64,000 nt of DNA from Desulfobacteraceae bacterium RAAP-1 (GTDB lineage Bacteria > Desulfobacterota > Desulfobacteria > Desulfobacterales > Desulfatirhabdiaceae). Below the pieces are notes generated by a model that made no database searches, was not told the origin of the DNA, and saw nothing but the letters and a program-made list of their open reading frames with translations. The position numbers and the translations under genes were made by a program. The stretch lies in the NCBI GenBank assembly GCA_001443525.1, contig LKPX01000003.1, forward strand, positions 1 to 64,000, given 5' to 3'. Of this stretch, positions 45,485-52,742 are shown in pieces; position 1 is the stretch's first letter, and each line of letters opens with the position of its first letter.

Positions 45485-46831
45485 TTATTGTTCCGAAACA
45501 TTCGCTGGTACATTTTCAGGATATTCCAGAACAGGGTTGACGGCTTCGATCACGCTGTTATCTACAATAAGCTTAATCGCATGCTTTTCAAGAAGCGTCT
45601 GTTTGAAAGAATCGAGAAGTTGCGGATTCTGGCGATAGTGATTTTTGATTTCTTCAATCGGTTTGGCATAGATAATCGCCATCTTCCGGAATGCACTGTC
45701 AAGTTCTTCATCCGGGAGTGTCAATTTTTCTTGTGAGATGATCTTTTCAAGGATCAGATGCCTTTGAGCCAGCTTTTTGGCAGTATCCCGATAGGTTTCA
45801 GCCACCATTTCCCGATTGAGTTTCTGCGATTCCATCGTCAATTGCTGGTGTTCGAACGAACGCTCGAACTCATGGATAATACCGGCAAGTTCCCAATCAA
45901 TCAAAGCGCCCGGAACTTCAAAAGAAGCTTTCTCAATCAATGCAGAAAATATCTGTTCATTGATTTCCTGCTCGGAGCGATTGGTGTATCCTTCTACCAG
46001 ATTATCATGTATCGCTTTTTTGATATCTTCCATACTCTTGAAATCGCCTGTTTTTTTTGCGAAGTCATCATTGAGTTCCGGTAAAATTTCTTCCCGGATT
46101 TCATGCAGATATACACGAAATAAAATCTCCTGGGCTGCCAGCGCCGGTTTCGGATATTTTTCGGGGAAGGTTATGGTAAATTCTTTGGTTTCACCTGGAA
46201 GCATGCCTGTAACATGCTCATCAAAATCCCTGGTAATGATGGCGCTTCCTATCTTCATTGTCATATTTTCGGTTTTTGGCAATTCTGGATGGGGAGCGTC
46301 GTTTTGAAATCCCTCATAATCAAGAATAACCAAATCACCCTCCATAACCGGACGTGCAGGTATGACGGGTTTCAACTCTGCAAAATTTTTCTGGAGCATT
46401 TTCAACTGGGCATCAATCTCTTCATTGGTAGGAGTGTACATTGTTTTTTTCAGTGTCAACCCCTTGAAGTCAATATCAGGTATTTCTGGTCGAATCTCGA
46501 TCGTGGCGTTGTAACTATAGGCGGTTTCAGGGGACAGCTCCGGTGGTTCGACAACAGGATTAAGCAGAGGAATCAGGCCGGATTCCTTGATGGCATCTGC
46601 ACAAGAATCATTAATCAGCCGGGATTTTATGTCTGCCATAACTTCCTTGCCGTACAGCCTTTCAAGGACCGATCGAGGAACCTTTCCGGGTCGAAATCCC
46701 TTGACTCTGGCGGTTTTATTCAGCTCTTTATAGGCATTGTTGATCTCTTTTGCTACATCATCCTGGGGTATTTCAATATGAAGTATTTTTTTGACAGTAC
46801 TGGCATCTTCTACGGTGTAGTTCATTTGCAT
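45485..46831 (-). CDS. tig: Trigger factor
   Basis: This is the ribosome-bound chaperone and prolyl isomerase. The ribosome-docking motif is visible as VKGFRPGKVPRSVLERLYG. The FKBP-like middle (GDLVILDYEGFQNDA, FPEKYPKPALAAQEILFRV) and the long helical C-terminal domain follow. Three nearby ATG codons (46840, 46831, 46825) could start it; AGGG lies at a good distance only for the latter two, so I use 46831. Length is then 448. It opens the tig-clpP-clpX-lon block; a family B MITE sits just upstream. Confidence 0.96.
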   Translation of the reverse strand: MQMNYTVEDASTVKKILHIEIPQDDVAKEINNAYKELNKTARVKGFRPGKVPRSVLERLYGKEVMADIKSRLINDSCADAIKESGLIPLLNPVVEPPELSPETAYSYNATIEIRPEIPDIDFKGLTLKKTMYTPTNEEIDAQLKMLQKNFAELKPVIPARPVMEGDLVILDYEGFQNDAPHPELPKTENMTMKIGSAIITRDFDEHVTGMLPGETKEFTITFPEKYPKPALAAQEILFRVYLHEIREEILPELNDDFAKKTGDFKSMEDIKKAIHDNLVEGYTNRSEQEINEQIFSALIEKASFEVPGALIDWELAGIIHEFERSFEHQQLTMESQKLNREMVAETYRDTAKKLAQRHLILEKIISQEKLTLPDEELDSAFRKMAIIYAKPIEEIKNHYRQNPQLLDSFKQTLLEKHAIKLIVDNSVIEAVNPVLEYPENVPANVSEQ

Positions 46832-46878
46832 TTGTCCCATTTCCCTGGTGGCTGATTAAATAAAAATAGAAACATTAA

Positions 46879-47028
46879 CGACTTTGTAAAAAGTCCGCAT
46901 GCTGCGTTGCGCTGCATCCTTCGTCGTTGCAGCGTACGACAAGTGCGCTTCACTCCTTGCGGATTTGCGCGCCTTGCCTGCGAACTTTTTACAAAGCCGT
47001 CTGAAAATCGACTTGTTACGAAGGCATC
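46879..47028. mobile_element. MITE-like element, family B, copy 2
   Basis: A 150-base element closely similar to 24849-24997 over its whole length, with the inverted ends CGACTTTGTAAAAAGTC and (other strand) GATGCCTTCGTAACAAGTC. Flanks AACATTAA (46871-46878) and AACATTAT (47029-47036) match at 7 of 8 positions, consistent with an older 8-bp duplication. It lies in the tig upstream region, so it may sit within or behind the promoter of the chaperone-protease block. Confidence 0.78.
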
Positions 47029-47155
47029 AACATTATCGAAAAATAAGATATACGGCAATTGTCATATCCGGACATACGGTTTTTTAGATACCATAACCGC
47101 CGGAACACAACTGATTTGCATCGCTGAAATCTGAACAGGCGGGATATAAGAAAGC

Positions 47156-47244
47156 TGGTGCGAGAGGGGAGATTTGAACTCCCATTCTGTTTCCAGAGCT
47201 GGATCCTAAGTCCAGTGCGTCTGCCAGTTCCGCCACTCTCGCCC
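47156..47244 (-). tRNA. tRNA-Leu (TAG)
   Basis: An 89-base class II tRNA on the minus strand, beginning GGGCGAGAGTGGCGGAACTGG and ending with encoded CCA. The anticodon loop ACTTAGG gives TAG. The long variable arm (CTCTGGAAACAGAAT region) is as expected for leucine tRNA. It precedes tig on the same strand. Confidence 0.95.
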
Positions 47245-47600
47245 TTGAGGTCAATCAACTGCCTGGTGCATTGCCGAAATCTATCAACTTACGAGGCCAT
47301 CAACCTCACAATGTCTTTACATAAAAAAACAACGGCGCATACTGGGCAAAAATAGTATGAATTCTACCCGATGTCAAGCATCAATTGGAAAACGTCTTGT
47401 AATGTCAATAGGTTCTATGGTTATGGATTTAAAGTCATTGGATTTGGATGCACGGAAGAGAGATATTGGCAAATATTGTCGATCACCGACTGCATGCGAA
47501 ATGAGCTGGACTTTGTCTGTAAAAGTATTTATTGTGAAGTGAAAAATGGCAAGCATATTGGTTTTACGGGATATCCAGCTTTCAAGAGGGAACTGTTATT
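47245..47600. other. Intergenic region upstream of the ABC transporter gene
   Basis: About 355 bases. Short frames on both strands (61-77 codons) show no recognisable features and start without good ribosome binding sites. Positions 47285-47302 (ACTTACGAGGCCATCAAC) resemble the right end of the family B MITE and may be a remnant. The ABC gene's own site, GAGGGAA, is at 47584-47590. No clear promoter seen. Confidence 0.5.
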
Positions 47601-50111
47601 ATGAAAAAGCAACCGGATTCTGTTGTAAAACGATCACTGTTTTCATGGGTTCTGCCAGGGAATGTTCACCTTCAAATTTTACTGGTGGCGCTGATCACGC
47701 TGACTGTCTTTGCACGAGTGCTGCCGCTGGAAATGCAGAAACGGATTGTGAATCAGGCGATTTCGCTGAGAAGACTGGATCTCCTTCTGTACTATTGTGG
47801 CATTTATCTGGTATCCGTTTTGCTGGCCAGTGGTCTGAAATATGTCATCGCCATGCTTCAGACCCGCATATCTGAAAATGTTCTGGCAAACATGCGCAAA
47901 GATTTGTTTGCGCATATTCTGACCCTGCCCTTGAATTTCTATCGAAAGGCCCAGCCGGGACTGGTGGTGTCCGCGCTGGTGACGGAGCTGACATCCGCCG
48001 GCGCCTTTGTCGGTCTGGCCATTTCATCTCCGACCATTAATATCCTGACGCTGCTGGCGTTCGCCGGTTATCTGATATACCTGAACCCGCTTTTGGCGGT
48101 TATTTCGCTCGGGATGTATCCGGTTATTCTGGTTATCATTCCGATACTTCAGAAAAAAGCCAATATTGCCAATAAAAAACGGGTGGACAGCACGCGTGTC
48201 ATTTCCAGTCTCATCGGCGAGGCGATATCCGGAATCCATGAAATTCAGGGCAATGGTACATTCCGGATGGAAAACGGGCGATTTGGAAAAATTGTGGACC
48301 AGATGCGGCAGATACGGATCGGTTGGACGCTGTATAAGCAAGGAGTAAAGGTTACCAACAATTTCTTCGTCAGCCTTGGGCCTTTTGTGATCTTTATCCT
48401 CGGAGGCTACCTGGCCATGCATGGAAAGCTCGAACTGGGCGCTATGGTGGCTTTTTTGTCCGCACAGGAAAAACTGTATGACCCATGGAAAGAGCTGATC
48501 GATTTTTATCAGGTTTACATGGATGCCGTGGTCAGTTACAAACGCACCATGGAGTATTTTGACGTTCCGGCGGAATTTGCCATAGCCCCGGAGGGCCGGG
48601 ATGCTTATCAGCTCGAACCCAGCATCGACATCAAAGATCTGTCCTATTTCACCGATACCGGCATTCAGTTGCTGGATAACATCAATATGAATCTGAAACC
48701 CGGTGAATCTTTGGCTCTGGTTGGCTTCTCGGGGAGTGGTAAAAGCACATTGGCGCTTTGTATCGGCCAGCTTTACAAATACTCGAGCGGCCACGTTCTG
48801 CTGGGAAACAAAGAAGTCAGTGAGCTGACCAAAAAAGATATGGTGTATAATATGGGTTTTGTTTCTCAAAGCCCTTTTATTTTTTCCGGTTCCATTGAAG
48901 AAAATCTGATGTATTCGTGTGCGGCAATGTATGACAGCAAAGACAGCGCCGCAGAGATTCCGTCCCTGGATGATAAAATTGCGGTACTGCATCAGACAGG
49001 GCTTTTTGCGGATGTACTTCGATTCGGACTCAATGCGATCCTGGATAAAACGCAGCAGGAACATCTGGCCGGTCGGGTAGTGCGTGTTCGTGAGAATTTT
49101 CATCGGGAATATGGTGAAAGGCTGGCGGATTATGTAGAATTTTTCGATGAAAACAAGTATTTGCGCTATTCAAATGTCGCTGAAAATTTATTTTTAGGCG
49201 CTCCAAATGACCCTGCTTTTTCAGAAAATCAATTACCGCGGAATTCCTATTTTCTGGAGCTGTTGGGGAAAGCGGATCTCATGATGCCGCTTTTGAGTCT
49301 GGGAGCGGAACTTTTGAAACAAACAACAGATATATTGGGTAATTTGACTCCTGATCCGGTTTTTTTCCAGCAAAGCCCGATTTTCCTCGAAGAATGGGAT
49401 GACGCCAGGCTTCTGGTAGAACGGTTGCGGCGGACCAAGCTGATGCAGTTGTCCGATGAGGACAGACATTTTTTGCTGAAAATTGCACTCCGGTTTACAC
49501 CCGGCAGACATACCCTGGTAGCAATTCCGGGCATTCTTAAAGACCTCGTCCTGGAGGCGAGGGCGTTGATTCGGGAAAGTATCGGCAAGGATATGCCATC
49601 AGCGTTTTCATTTTACCAACTTTCCGATTATATTTACTCCCAGACAATCATGAACAATATTCTGTTCGGACAAACCAAAACATCCAATCCCAAGGCGCTG
49701 GATATGATCGATCAGAGCATCATCCAGTTGATTATTGAAGAAGATTTCCTTGAAACCATCGTTGACATCGGGATGCAATTTCAGGTTGGCAGCAAGGGGG
49801 ATAAACTTTCCGGCGGCCAGCGCCAAAAACTGGCCATTGCCCGGACATTTCTCAAATCGCCCCGGATCATGATTATGGACGAAGCCACATCCGCCTTGGA
49901 CAACAAGTCCCAGACACGCATCCAGAACCTTCTGGAAACGCGCTGGAAAGGAAAGTCCACACTGATATCGGTAGTACACCGTCTGGATATAATTAAAAAT
50001 TATGACCGGGTTGCTGTCATGAAGGCGGGAAAAATCATCGAAACAGGGGCCTATCATGAACTCATTGACAAAAAAGGAGCCTTATATGAACTCGTCGGTG
50101 GAAAAAAGTGA
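47601..50111 (+). CDS. ABC exporter (membrane + ATPase) with large insertion in the ATPase domain
   Basis: Residues 1-320 form a type I exporter membrane domain (six hydrophobic segments, e.g. LLALITLTVFARVLP-like and VIFILGGYLAM). The nucleotide-binding domain has Walker A GFSGSGKST at about 375-383, Q-loop FVSQSPFIFSGS at about 421-432, signature LSGGQ at 736-740, Walker B IMIMDEATSALD, and the H-loop SVVHRLD. Normally Walker A and the signature are about 100 residues apart; here the distance is about 355. The extra part contains two further lid-like starts: SIEENLMYS (about 431), SNVAENLFLG (about 524) and TIMNNILFG (about 682), each followed by helices. It looks like a tandemly repeated helical subdomain. 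The next gene overlaps its end, and a STAS gene follows. Substrate unknown. Confidence 0.85.
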   Translation: MKKQPDSVVKRSLFSWVLPGNVHLQILLVALITLTVFARVLPLEMQKRIVNQAISLRRLDLLLYYCGIYLVSVLLASGLKYVIAMLQTRISENVLANMRKDLFAHILTLPLNFYRKAQPGLVVSALVTELTSAGAFVGLAISSPTINILTLLAFAGYLIYLNPLLAVISLGMYPVILVIIPILQKKANIANKKRVDSTRVISSLIGEAISGIHEIQGNGTFRMENGRFGKIVDQMRQIRIGWTLYKQGVKVTNNFFVSLGPFVIFILGGYLAMHGKLELGAMVAFLSAQEKLYDPWKELIDFYQVYMDAVVSYKRTMEYFDVPAEFAIAPEGRDAYQLEPSIDIKDLSYFTDTGIQLLDNINMNLKPGESLALVGFSGSGKSTLALCIGQLYKYSSGHVLLGNKEVSELTKKDMVYNMGFVSQSPFIFSGSIEENLMYSCAAMYDSKDSAAEIPSLDDKIAVLHQTGLFADVLRFGLNAILDKTQQEHLAGRVVRVRENFHREYGERLADYVEFFDENKYLRYSNVAENLFLGAPNDPAFSENQLPRNSYFLELLGKADLMMPLLSLGAELLKQTTDILGNLTPDPVFFQQSPIFLEEWDDARLLVERLRRTKLMQLSDEDRHFLLKIALRFTPGRHTLVAIPGILKDLVLEARALIRESIGKDMPSAFSFYQLSDYIYSQTIMNNILFGQTKTSNPKALDMIDQSIIQLIIEEDFLETIVDIGMQFQVGSKGDKLSGGQRQKLAIARTFLKSPRIMIMDEATSALDNKSQTRIQNLLETRWKGKSTLISVVHRLDIIKNYDRVAVMKAGKIIETGAYHELIDKKGALYELVGGKK

Positions 50112-50613
50112 ACCATGTCAGGTCTGTGAGTTTCAGGAAAATCTGAATATCCTCAGAGATATATATTTTTTCTCTGTACTTCCCCTCGAAGTATTAAAGG
50201 TGTTTGCCTATTTGTGTACTCGCGAAAAATTCAAAACCGGGGATTACCTTTTTACACAGGATGATGATGACGGGCAGGCGTTCTTTTTTATTTCCGGTCA
50301 GGCGGAATTGATCCGTACAGACAATGGTGTCGATGAAACCATCCGCACCTATGATACCGGAGATTTTTCGGGCGCTTTGTCACTGCTGAGCAACATTCGC
50401 AGGCTGTTTTCCCTGAAAGCCACATCTCCCGTGATCTGTTTGATTTTAAACCGTGAAAAATTCATTCACACCATGGATCAGCACCCTCAATACATGGGCA
50501 GCGTATTTCAGGCGATTATTGAAAAAATTCATGACTGGGAGGAAATGTTTATTCTTGAACGTTCTACGGGATGCAATGCATGCAGACGAAAAATTGGGGT
50601 CAGCTTGATATAA
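50086..50613 (+). CDS. Cyclic nucleotide-binding-fold protein with terminal Cys pairs
   Basis: I start at the ATG at 50086, which has AAAGGAG at 50072-50078; the start codon lies inside the ABC gene's last 26 bases, so translation is coupled. Residues about 25-150 form a cNMP-binding beta barrel (FFSVLPLEVLKVFAYLC, FKTGDYLFTQDDDDGQAFFFISGQAELI, TYDTGDFSGALSLL). The arginine typical of cAMP contact is not in a conserved RSA position, so ligand binding is uncertain. No helix-turn-helix follows, so it is not a Crp-type regulator. CQVC near the N-terminus and CNAC near the C-terminus could bind metal or form disulfides. Probably a regulatory partner of the ABC protein. Confidence 0.82.
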   Translation: MNSSVEKSEPCQVCEFQENLNILRDIYFFSVLPLEVLKVFAYLCTREKFKTGDYLFTQDDDDGQAFFFISGQAELIRTDNGVDETIRTYDTGDFSGALSLLSNIRRLFSLKATSPVICLILNREKFIHTMDQHPQYMGSVFQAIIEKIHDWEEMFILERSTGCNACRRKIGVSLI

Positions 50614-50629
50614 TCGCTAAGGATTACGC

Positions 50630-50968
50630 ATGGATATTGTCGAAAGAACACAGAATCACATAACGGTTTTCAGTATATCCGGAAGGCTTGACTCGAGCTC
50701 TTCCCAAGAGTTTGACAAGCGCATTGTTCTGGCGATGGGAAATGGTGTCCGGAACATTGTTGTGGACTGCCAGAAACTGGATTACATCACCAGTGCAGGG
50801 CTTCGGGTGATCGTTAAAACCGCTAAAAAACTCTCGCCTGAAAATGGCAAAATAATCCTGTGCTCCATGGCAGATTATGTGAAAGAGGTGTTTGAAATTG
50901 CTGGGTTCGATGCTTTCCTTCCCATTGTACCCACCATCGAGGAGGCGTTGGAGATGGCAGGCCGATAA
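50630..50968 (+). CDS. STAS-domain protein (anti-sigma factor antagonist type)
   Basis: A 112-residue single STAS domain. The N-terminal strand pair (TVFSISGRLDSSSSQEF) and the phosphorylation-loop region (DCQKLDYITSAGLRVIVKTAK) with the serine expected as the phosphorylation site are clear. Such proteins usually respond to a serine kinase/phosphatase pair, neither of which is in this window. It lies 16 bases after the cNMP-fold gene and closes the three-gene group, suggesting that the ABC protein is controlled by a partner-switching input. This role is inference. Confidence 0.9.
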   Translation: MDIVERTQNHITVFSISGRLDSSSSQEFDKRIVLAMGNGVRNIVVDCQKLDYITSAGLRVIVKTAKKLSPENGKIILCSMADYVKEVFEIAGFDAFLPIVPTIEEALEMAGR

Positions 50969-50980
50969 TAACAGCCGGGG

Positions 50981-51307
50981 TCAATACCAGGAGTCATAAT
51001 ACCGGATGCCAACTTCATATACGGAAGGATTTCGGGGCGCGGGCTTGCACCATTTAACCTCCGCCAGTGTGGTTTGTCTCATTTCATCGGATAGATTGGA
51101 CGGATGTGCGATGCGCTTGTAGTTTTTGGTCCGGATGATCACCGGAGCACCTGGGTAATAAGCCGTATCGGATATCAGATACATGCCGTCCCTGCTGCAA
51201 TTGACGACTCTGGCTGCGGACCAGTCCAACATGTTGAAGTTGGCGCAAAGCACTGAACCTTCAAGATCGGAACGACTGTCATGTCTTTTTTCGTCTGCAT
51301 TTTCCAT
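50981..51307 (-). CDS. PilZ-like domain protein
   Basis: The open frame reaches 51370, but the ATG at 51307 has a perfect AAGGAGGTGCC ahead and gives a 108-residue protein. The RxxxR motif (EKRHDSRSDLEG) and the (D/N)xSxxG-like motif (VVNCSRDGMYLI) at normal spacing suggest a c-di-GMP-binding PilZ domain; N replaces the usual D. A beta-barrel pattern follows (GAPVIIRTKNYKR, LAEVKWCKP). It faces the ABC/cNMP/STAS group tail to tail, so it may be independent of it. Confidence 0.72.
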   Translation of the reverse strand: MENADEKRHDSRSDLEGSVLCANFNMLDWSAARVVNCSRDGMYLISDTAYYPGAPVIIRTKNYKRIAHPSNLSDEMRQTTLAEVKWCKPAPRNPSVYEVGIRYYDSWY

Positions 51308-52136
51308 ATGGCACCTCCTTTTGAGGCAGAAAATTCCTTTTTCTGAAAGAGCAAGGAACGAACCGCACATAGCTTGGAATTCTCAGGACAGGTTTACAAC
51401 GAGCCTGAAGTTTCGGGAAGTTTTGAAGCAACAAGACAAAATGTTCCGGCCCGTGGCAAGAGTAAAGCCGTAATCGAATATCAGAATGGAAAACAGATCA
51501 GAGTGTGATAACGCAGAATTCACAAAAACTTGACATAAAATACACCTATGTTTCTATATATTGATATTAACCATTGATGTCCATTTGTCAAGGGAGAAGT
51601 GGTTTTTACGAAGTCGTCTGAAATTCGACTTTTTACCATGGAAACACTTAGGGATATGGAAGAATACTAAATTACCGTTTATGTCGTTTCAATACAACCA
51701 TAACAGCTTGTAATACATATGAAGATATTGAATTTAAACGGTAAATTTATAATTTCATTATCCCTTAGATATTAAAAAAAACAACCACCCTGTCTGCTTG
51801 GCACTGGTCCCGTTGAATGGGACACAACTTACACCGTCACCGGAATCATGAAGATATACTCCTTTTGCCAGTCTGGAAAAGCCCATGGCAAACCTCAAAC
51901 AAGAGGTTGCCATTTATGGCATCCCATTCAACTGAACCAGTAGCTAAATTTTTCTGACGTTTTTAAAAACAAAAGATTATCAGACTGTTTGTACCCAGCA
52001 TCATGAATATGATATGGTATGTTCAACAGGATATGAAAAACAAGACCAAAGAAGTGATGATCTCTGGCAAAAAAGTGTGAAATATGACGGTGCAGATATC
52101 CGCCCGGTCATTTCAGCGTGTCCGCAAGGTGAGATG
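51308..52136. other. Long intergenic region with repeat relic and folded elements
   Basis: About 830 bases without a convincing gene. Positions 51603-51640 match the right third of the family B MITE (TTTTTACGAAGTCGTCTGAA, then CGACTTTTTACC) and are a truncated copy. TACCGTTTA (51673-51681) and TAAACGGTA (51735-51743) form a 9-base inverted repeat. A larger folded element occupies 51805-51940. TTGACA at 51530-51535 has no good -10 at the right distance. The frame at 52014-52136 lacks a start signal and is probably leader sequence. Confidence 0.5.
51805..51940. other. Nested inverted-repeat element
   Basis: Outer arms contain GTTGAATGGGA (51812-51822) and TCCCATTCAAC (51922-51932), perfect over 11 bases and extended by CTGGT/ACCAG. 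Inside, ATGGCAAACCTC (51885-51896) and GAGGTTGCCAT (51903-51913) form a stem of 11 pairs with one bulged A and a 6-base loop. It could be a structured RNA, a small mobile element or a protein-binding region. Confidence 0.5.
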
Positions 52137-52742
52137 ATGATAGAAAAGTTCAATATTTTATTTTTTCAATGGATCCATAATGGAGCAGGCCAGCAGCCGA
52201 TACTGGACAAAGCAGCCGTTTTCTGCGCGGTATGCGGACCCTATGTGCTGGGCGTTGTTCTTGTCCTGCTGTGGTTTTTCTCAAATATGGCGCAAAAAAT
52301 CTCTTTGCTGGAGGCCACCGAAGCCGGCTTTATCGGCCTGGGCATCAACCAGATGATCGGCCTTTTTTATTTCCACCCCAGGCCTTTTATGGACGGACTC
52401 TGTACTTCTCTGATTTCGCACATTCCAGAAACATCGTTTCCCAGTGATCATGTCAGCCTTTTGACGGCGGTATCGGGATATGTGTTATTTTTCAGCCGCC
52501 GGCGTATATCAGGAGCCTTGTTATGGGGCATCACCTGTCTGACGGCGTGGGCAAGGGTGTACACAGGTCTTCATTTCCCGTTGGATGTCCTCGGCGCTAT
52601 CATGGTCGGGGTCATCGGCATCGGGAGCGTCAGGCAGCTCAAAACGTGGTTTTATCCCGTCAATGAACGACTTTTTCAAATTTACGACAGACTGGCGTCG
52701 GGAATTTCCTTGTATTTTCATTCCTCTAATCCGGCCCGGTGA
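52137..52742 (+). CDS. PAP2-family phosphatase (undecaprenyl-diphosphatase BcrC-like)
   Basis: The frame is open from 52014, but AAGG at 52126-52129 suits the ATG at 52137 (MIEKFNILFFQW). From there it is a 201-residue protein with about five membrane helices. The PAP2 acid-phosphatase motifs are seen as FHPRPF (motif 1 is partial), SFPSDHVSLL and RVYTGLHFPLDVLGA. The overall form resembles BcrC, which recycles undecaprenyl diphosphate. Its stop overlaps the start of the DedA-PAP2 fusion gene. Both could serve lipid-carrier recycling for cell-wall and polysaccharide synthesis. Confidence 0.85.
   Translation: MIEKFNILFFQWIHNGAGQQPILDKAAVFCAVCGPYVLGVVLVLLWFFSNMAQKISLLEATEAGFIGLGINQMIGLFYFHPRPFMDGLCTSLISHIPETSFPSDHVSLLTAVSGYVLFFSRRRISGALLWGITCLTAWARVYTGLHFPLDVLGAIMVGVIGIGSVRQLKTWFYPVNERLFQIYDRLASGISLYFHSSNPAR

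Noticed and set aside
47357-47604. Short frames (61 and 77 codons, plus a 60-codon minus frame) before the ABC gene
   Set aside because: They overlap each other in several frames, lack ribosome binding sites and match nothing recognisable.
51530-51560. TTGACA with downstream TATA-like bases
   Set aside because: The nearest -10-like hexamer is 19 bases away and no gene starts at a suitable distance.
51806-51830. TGGCAC at 51801-51806 region as a sigma-54 -24 element
   Set aside because: The -12 part does not have GC at the required 10-base distance after GG.
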